Source of the DNA: Plazaster borealis
Lineage: Eukaryota > Echinodermata > Asteroidea > Forcipulatida > Labidiasteridae
NCBI GenBank assembly: GCA_021014325.1
Contig: CM037471.1
Span: forward strand, 22,836,818-22,900,817
Length of the DNA: 64,000 nucleotides
Direction of reading: 5' to 3'
Positions 54,701 through 63,700 of the stretch are shown one piece after another (the first letter of the stretch is position 1; each line of letters opens with the position of its first letter). Both the position numbers and the translations under genes were made by a program. The notes beneath the pieces are model-generated. The model worked only from the letters and a program-made list of their open reading frames with translations. It was not told the origin of the DNA and searched no databases.

Positions 54701-57700
54701 CAGAGAGAGAGAGATTGTCTAAGACACACAGTGAACCAGTACCTTGCTTCCCTTGATGGTAAACGCGGTGTCAACAAGCTGCGGTCCGTCATCCTCGTTG
54801 AGCTGAGGCTCGTACATGAACGTCGGATTGCCGATCTCGACATTGTCTGGATCCTGCTTCATCCGATGATGTTTAAAGCTACCAGTATACCTAGAGGGAA
54901 TGTCATAAATACAGAAATAGTTAATCTCGACTCAATTTCATAGAGCTGCTTCAAGCACAAAAAAGTAGCCAAGCACACCAAAACATATGCTTACCAGAAA
55001 AAGGTTACCAGCCAAAATACCATGGCACAAGTACCATCTGTGGCTGGTATCCTGCTCATTCTTGCTTTAAGCAAAAAACCTAGCTAAGCACAACAAAACA
55101 TTTGCTCACCAGAATAAGGTTACCAGCCAAAATACCATGTCACATGTACCATATGTAGCTGGTATCTTGCGTATTCTTATCTTGCTTTAAGCACAAAAAG
55201 TAGCTAAGCACAACAAAACATATGCTTACCAGAATAAGGTTACCAGCCAAAACACCATGTCACAAGTACCATCTGTGGCTGGTATCCTGCTCATTCTTGC
55301 TTAGCAGAAAATTGTTAAGCAACATTCTCTGCCTAAGCAGCCCTGTGAAATGGGGGACTTTTGGGACGCTAGGTGGCAGCAGACTTTACCAGGTAAATCC
55401 ATTGTTCTCGGTAATGTGCGCATGCTCAGAACTATGAAACAATGGAATTTTAACTGGTAAATCTGCTGCCACTTAGCGTTCCGAAGTCTCCCATTTGGCC
55501 CTGGTTACATTAATTACACTATTTGAACAGGTCTCTTGTCATTAATAATAATAATAAAAACAACACTTATAACGCGCACATATCAAGGTGCCTACAAGAG
55601 TACAATACAAAATACCTGTACAAAAACTTACAAATACATACATGGAAAAATGACAATAATAATGCAATTACAATGAGTAAGAAAAGTCTAGAGACATCAC
55701 ATGCAGTTTTGAGTTGAGATTTAAAAGTACTTGTAAGGACCTAGAAGTTAGTAATTGCAGCGGTAACAAATTCCACAAGAGAGGAGTAGCTGCAGCAAAT
55801 GCCCTTTCATTTGTGTGTCTGTTAAGTTAAAGGGAATCCAAGCTACACATAATTAGTTTAAAATTAGCACTTTCTGCTAACTCTTCCGTCATGATGTTAA
55901 CCTAACTTGTATTTTTTTTAAATAAAACAAGAAATCAAATCAAATCAAATCAAATCAAATCAAATAGCCTGGAAGATATCAACCAGAAGAGCTTTTCACA
56001 ATGTAATACAACACAAATACAAAGGGACACAACTTCTAACTCTTCAAGAAACAGCTCCAAAAGGGATTAAACTTGAGGAAAAACTTCCTCTCCAAAACGA
56101 GTTGTTGAGTTGTGAAAACAACCAACAAGTTCAAAGACAAAATGACATGTTCTGGAAAGAAAATGGATATGGGGTCCTAAAAGACTTTAACCTATAAATT
56201 ACAACCATCAATCCTAAGTAAGTAAGTAAAATCGAATCCAATCAAATTTTTGATGGACAAGCAAAGTTGTGAGATTCCCGAGATGGCCAATGGGAATTGA
56301 TACTGGGTTTCTACTTACTTTCTCTTGTACCGCACTAATAAGACGATGATGATAACGACCAGGATTACAAGAATGACCGGTAGAGCCACCGCTAATGAAA
56401 CTGCAATGAAGAAAACAAAAATAAAAAATTATTCACCGAGTGTCCATCATGCAGAGGGAAAATACTAGGGGCGGATCTAGAGAGATGTCTGGAGGGGGAT
56501 GCCGAGAGTAATTTTAGATGACTGAGAGTCAATCATCCAGAGGGAAAATACTAGGGGCGGATCTAGAGAGATGTCTGGAGGGGGATGCCGAGAGTCATTT
56601 TAGATGACTGAGAGTCAATCATCCAGAGGGAAAATACCAGGGGCGGATCTAGAGAGATGTCTGGAGGGGGATGCTGAGAGTAATTTTAGATGACTGAGAG
56701 TCAATCATCCAGAGGGAAAATACTAGGGGCGGATCTAGAGAGATGTCTGGAGGGGGATGCCGAGAGTCATTTTAGATGACTGAGAGTCAATCATCCAGAG
56801 GGAAAATACCAGGGGCGGATCTAGAGAGATGTCTGGAGGGGGATGCTGAGAGTAATTTTACCAGGAATGCTTGGAGATCACTTAACAGGTGTAACACCAC
56901 AGTCCCTTTTCAAAACAACGGCTTCAGCCTTGACTCCACCTTAGGCTCCATCACTTCTTTTGAAAACCTGCACTTTCAATAAAAGGCTTCAAACAGACAA
57001 ACGGAGCCTAAGCCGGAGTCCACGCCGTGGTTTTGAAAAAAGGACTATATAAGTGTCGAGTTAGCAGGTCTAATCAGAGACATTGAAGAATTTAACAAAA
57101 GGGATCCGGGTAGTCTGGTGGACCAAGAATGTCCTCAGTTCAAATTTTTGTTAAAAACTAATGGGGATGTCACTAAAAACACAATGTCAGGGCCCAATGT
57201 CATAAAGCTGTTTTTTTAGCAGCAAATTTGGCTGAGCAAATTTCTTTGCTAGCAAGAAATGAGTGGGGTACCATTCACATTAATGGTAACTGTGTGGTAT
57301 TTTGGCTGGTAACCTATTTTTCCTAAGCAAGAGTTTTCTGTGCAGACAAATCTTGCTTAACAGAAACTGGTTACCAGCCAAAATTCCATAAAGTTTACAT
57401 TGTTGCAACCGGTGCCCCACTCTTTTTTGGCTTAGCAAAGAAATTTGCTAAGCACTATTTTCATGCTTAACAGCTTTATGAAATTGTAGGAGAGTAATGT
57501 ATAACAAGCCACTGTACCTTGGGACTGGTCTGCTGTGTTTTGGTTGACGACACCTGGTAAGGCTGTTGTATAAACACGATGTGGTCTCAATCCTGGAGCT
57601 CTGCCAAATTAAATAAACAAACATGGATGAGATATGTGAACATTCCTGAAATATGGCTTCCGGGCCTGGGTTTCCCCTTATTCTAGATCCTGAACCTCCC

Positions 57701-60700
57701 AGATGTTTACAATTCAGGAAGTTTAAAGACTCTGTGATAAATCACATTTCTGAGCAAAGGAGAATAACCCATACAATTCTTTCAGGTTACTTTAAAATTG
57801 GACTGGTCACCTCTTTTTCATTGTTTGTGAGAGAAAAATTACAGTTTTAGAGATAATAAAGAAGTGTAGGAGACGCTCATTCCAAAACTTTAACGAAGGT
57901 ATGTTGAAGCTGACTAAAATTAACCCTCCTACTGTTTGACCAATCAATATCATCCACAATGGTTTGGAAAGATACATAAACTATATCAGTCTGCAATATG
58001 ACATGTGGTGAATGCATCATACACGGCACATAGTCAACCCTCCTACTGTCTGACCAATTAATATCACCCACTGTGGTTTGGAATGACAGATTAACTGTGC
58101 CAGCCTGCACTATGATATCATGGAGTGAACGCATCTACACAGCACACATACGTTCACAGTTAGTTCTGTGTATAGTTGTGCCACCAAACACAACCTGTGA
58201 AGTTAATGTTTCCAAATGGGACTTGCTGGAAAATGGCACCAAGAGTAGGAGGGTTGAGAAGCAGTTCTGAGAAAAATTGTCTCACCTATTAGAAAGCAAT
58301 CACTTACCCTTTAAAGTAAACATTATAGAGGTTGTGGTTTTTAAATGCTGCTCTCGTCAATTTGTATTTGTTCAACCCAAAACTAACTAAAATTTACCCA
58401 GTCACTTTCCATTGTGGTTGATTACTTGATATTTGAAATAAAAAGTTGCATCCCCTTAAGGTGATCCCTCCGCTTACCAGGTTGTATCGTAAACTTGGGT
58501 GTGATCCCTGGCTATACGGCAGTTACAGGTTGAATGGCTTCTGACTGGCACCCCCGAACAAAAATGTTGAAAAAAATAGGGAGACCGCCACCATTAGGGC
58601 TAGATGGCGCATGTTCGAATCCCGCTTTAGTAAATTTTAATTAACCTCAAATTAAACAGTATAGAAACTACATCAAACATGAGGCTCTTCATTACAAGGA
58701 GTAACACGCTGGTTTCTCAGGTGTGCAAGAACTCACTTGAACGAGTCTTTTGAGTTATCGAGTCCGAGTGAGTCTGCAATGAGTGGGTACTTACACGCAT
58801 GCAGTTCCATTGGAGTGTACTTGACAAAGCATGTCTTCGGTGTGACATCTATCGCATCCATCCACCATGCACTGAGGTCCTGTATACCGTGGTGAAGGGC
58901 AATCACACACAGCCGAGTACACTGGAGACAAAAAAATGTATTATTGTCTCGTCACTCATCATGGTCCAATTACATAACCCTGCTAAGCAGTAAACAAATG
59001 CTTAGCAAAATTCATGTGGGAAAGTCCATGGAGAGACTTCTTCATTATTAGTATTATTTATTCGGCATAATTCACAATACAATAAAACAAACAGTGTAGA
59101 CAATGAATAAAATGACAAAGGAACGTATAATAGAGCCAGCAGCACATGCCAGGAAGAGAAAAAGTTAACCTAATAAAGCCCGGTTCATACTTCCTGCGAA
59201 TGCGAAGCGAATTTGATGTGAATTTGACGTCACAACTCTGTTTACAGCTCAACTCTTGCGAATTCTTTGTTGCGAATTTGTGACGTCAACATTGGTATCC
59301 GTTCGCATTCGCAGGAAGTATGAACCGGGCTTAACTGTGGCCCAAGGGCCTCCATTTCCAATGCTACTGGCTATTAAAAAAACAGAGAATGTTACTAAAA
59401 ATAATTATTTGATATACAATAGAAAAATTTGAATAAATTAGTAAAAATTGCACAGGGGTTAAAAAGGATAAAAACAAAAGCATCAAGCAAGGTAATGATA
59501 CTTCACAATGGACACCCCAAAATAGCTAAATGCCAACAAGAAAAAGAAAACAGGTTAAATTATACCAATATTGCAGAGATTAGGACACCAAATAATGCAG
59601 ACATGAAAAAAGAAAACAGGAGAAATTGCCCAATACATTGCCCAATAAATAAATAAAATAAATGAATAAAAGAAAGAAAGAAAAGAATTTAAAAAAAAAC
59701 AGACTTAAGGAACACATCGCCCACGGGGAAAGTCGACAAGTCTGCCATTGTCCAAGGCACGAGAACTAAGATTGATCTTAACTTCAAATCAATCTTAATT
59801 ACTAAGCAAAGTGTGATGTCACAATACAAATCACTATGGCGATATTGACAACTCATCTTAAGATGAATCTAAGTGCTTGTTAACGCATTCCTGCCAAGCA
59901 AAATTTGTACAATTTGCTGAAAATGGACTCCGAACAAGATTTGTTAAAATATATCAAAACGAGAACAAGTTCTGCTTGTTAGGAGTGTTGCGGCATTACC
60001 ATTTGTTAGCTAAATTCAGTTAAGACAAAGCCACTATAATACTGGGCTGGGAAAATCGCAGAGTTTAGCAGCTAAAATTTGACAATGCCAAGGGACAAAG
60101 AACAAGAAATAGATATGCTCACATGATATGTTGCGGCATATTCCATCATTTGCACAAATCAGCTTCTCACAGGGGTGTGGCGGGGCATCACACCTGTCCC
60201 CGGTGTGCAGAAATGGGCAAGTACATTCTGGTGCAGCAGTGGCATTAGCAAGCGGTGCCGGTACCCTGCAGGTTCCACCATTCTGACAGTAGCCTTCGCA
60301 TAAGTCCGTCTCGCACTTGTCCCCGATGTAACGTCGATTGCACCTTTTTTGAAAAACAAAATAACGATTCATGTGGTCAAGCATAACCCTTAAAAGGAAC
60401 TTTCGACAATAGACTGTCCGAGTCTCGCGCGTATTTGAACTCCGGAACCAAGTTGGTCCCAACCATATTGAGTTTTACGAGTGCGCTATTCTGTTTCTTC
60501 AACTACTTCAATTTAATGTAGTTTATGGCAATAAAAATATATCGTATTGTTGGAAAAGTAAAATTTAGCCATGAAATATATGAAAGTAAACTAAATTTAA
60601 CAATCAGCAACGAAAACCTTAGAATAAGACTTGACCTCCATTTCTGGTTACTTCTAAACAATTAAGAATTTTGCACAACTGACGTTGTTATCATGTTATC

Positions 60701-63700
60701 ATGAAACCTATGTAATGGCCACACAAAGTTGGGCGTGATTGGCATATGGGGTTTCTAAAAAAAGAAAACTGAGACCTAGGGAAAACCTATCGGCTTTGTT
60801 CAGGGATGAGATTTCACGACTGTGAACATTCCTGAAAAATGGGTTTCCAGGGGCCGATTTCACAAGGAGTTAAGATTGATCTTAACTGTGTATCAATCTT
60901 AATTGCTTAAGCAAAGCGTGGTGTCACAATACAAATCACTATGGTAATACTGACAACTCATCTAATAAGATGAATCTTAGCTCTTTGTCAAATCGACCCC
61001 AGGTCTGGGTTCCCCCTTATTGTAGATCAACAACCTCCCAGATGTTTACAATTCAGAAGGTTTACAGACTCTGTGCATTACCAGAAATACAATATACAGG
61101 TTTGGACACAACATGGACTATTTCTTTCTCCCTTTGGTGACTGCTTTACTTCTTTCAAGAAATTTTGAAACCTCAAGGGGGGGGGTTTGAGAAAAATCCT
61201 GAAATCAGGAGAAAAACAATCCTAAGAATTCACACCCCTGCTTTGCTGCAATCTAACAGACTTACAGGCAAAACAATTCGCCGTCCCTTTCCTCGCAGTT
61301 TCCGTTCTGGTTACAGTAGGCATCGCAGCGATCCGTGCCGCACCGCTCCCCTTTATATCTGATGCTACAGGTGCAGGCCAGCGAGCGGGTCATGTCGTTG
61401 ACCACACACGTTCCCTCGTTCAAACAATGGCCCTCGCAACGGTCGATCTCACAGTAGTTACCGTTGTACTGCGTTTGGCATCTAAGGTAGAGGGAAAGAC
61501 AGATCATAGTACTAGAAGAAGCAAGAATAGTGATGAACATTTCAGATATTTATCTATCTTTTTTGTTTATTTCTTATTAATAATAATAATAATAATAATA
61601 ATGAATAGTTATAAAGCTCACACATCCACCTAATAAAAGGCCGCTCATGGTGCTACAAAAGAAACACAAATTTAACAAAAAGCAATATACTACATGAATA
61701 ATATGTATCAGTCTGATAAGCAGGAGAAATAATGCTCTGGTAATGTCTTGTACTTCTTACTTTTTTTTTCCTTTTTTTTTCAGTGAAACATTTTTTTATA
61801 CAACTTTTACATTCAGTGCTTCAAAAGGTCAATACAACTTTTGTATTCAGCCACAGTTTTTAATACGCATGCAAACAAATCTATTAAAAAAAATTATACA
61901 TTCAAATGTTGAAGAAGAAATGAAAAACAACACCCAACAAATCACTGAGTTTATGAAATCAAACTCCAAAGATACCTACAAATAATGTACAGGGAAATGT
62001 ATATCTTCCATTTAGAACAGAATACTTGGAAACATCTGAGGGGATGCGTAAGAGACGTTTTCTTTTGAGTGCTCTTGTTACACAAGTAAACCTGTTTATG
62101 TGTGTTGTTTTGTCATTTAGCCTTCGAGAAAGACTCGGGTAGAAACGTCAGGCCATTAAACAATTTTTTGGATTTATGGTGGCGGGTCGTGGCCGAGCGG
62201 TCTAGTTAAACAGACCCAAGCTCTGGTGTTGTAGGCAGCAGAGTGTGGGTTCGAATCCCGGTCATGACACTTGTGCCCTTGAGCAAGGCAATTAGCCATA
62301 ATTGCTTCGTAAAAGTTAGGAAGGTAGCTAGTGCATTCTGCTCTACCAGCCAGGCTCCTAGTGGATGATACCCATGCCTACATCCTTACGGACTGTGAAG
62401 GGGGATAACCCCTTTTCAGCCCCAGGAGTAGGTGGCAACGTGCGTCTGGTGGCAGTTGATTTGGGTCGATAGCCCAAATCGGTTAAGTGTAGCCCTCACC
62501 TTGAAGTGGCCGTCCGGCCTTGTGATGTTAGGCAATCTCTCATAAAAAATATTTTAAAAAATAAAAAAATAATTTTATTTATACCATCGGTCCTTTTGGT
62601 TGGTAAGCAGTTTGCAGCAGCTTAGTCTATATTCTCGTTTTCTGTTCATAAGATCTACTTACTTGCATTTTGCACTTGAATCCAGACGTACAATACAAGA
62701 ACCACCATTCTGACAGAGGACATCAACGCAGGGTGCTGTAAAGGCAGAGAACAATTAAAGAAACGTGTCACACGATCAGAGACGATTTACTTTATGAATT
62801 GTTGATGGGAACCAGTTAATAACAGGATTTGAACTTGCCTCTCACCACCATGTAATCTCGGTGGTCTAGTGGTTAAGACTCTAGATTGCAAGGGTTATGG
62901 GTTCGAATCCCACCTCAGTAGCCGTGGATTTATTTCCCATAGGACTTGGAAAGTACCGAGTATACAGTGCTTGTCCCACAAAGAAGTAAGGGTAAAAACA
63001 AAAAATCATAGATGATATATACTCACATGGTGGGGTCGGGGTGCTTGGTATGGCTTCACACTCAGAATTCCTCATCATGTACCCTTCGATACACTTGCAG
63101 GAGTGGCCCGCTAACGACTTCAAACACAACTGATCATCACCACACGGGTTGGAATGACACGGGTCTACTATGTCTACAGGACAGAATGAAACAAAATACC
63201 ATTAATGTTGAACAGCGTCCACGAAGGTGCGAGAAGTAACAACATACACCGATGAAAAACCAAGCAGGCCTTGAATTACATTGAAGCCACAGAGGCCATG
63301 GCATCTGTTGCCCCTGGTCTTGGCCTTGGTGCCCCTTCAAAAGTTTCCCATAGACTTTAAGATTTTACAATGGAAGTGCCCTTTGCAAAATGAAAATGGC
63401 CTTGTCCTCTTAAAGATGAAATTCCAGGCCTGTTGAAGATGCGGTTCATACCCTTGCTCAATCATAAGTATCCAGGGGACAAGTGGGGCCTAGGGGCACG
63501 GCCCCCCCACAATTTTCCAGTGCCCCCCCCCATAAAAAAATCCACATTTATGAAATGCCCACACAAAAAGGAGAAAAATGGCCCCTCTGCCCCCAACTGA
63601 AAGGCAATGCCCCCACCCCCAGTGAAAGCAGTATCAGCCCTCAGGTGTTCTTCAAATATTTGTTGCTCCAGCTGTATTTTTTTTTCAAAATTGAGCCAAA

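Noticed and set aside
60034..60122. Extension of the LRP1 EGF open frame beyond 60123
   Set aside because: The frame after GTGAGC loses EGF character; the next exon at 58921 joins in phase and completes the EGF module.
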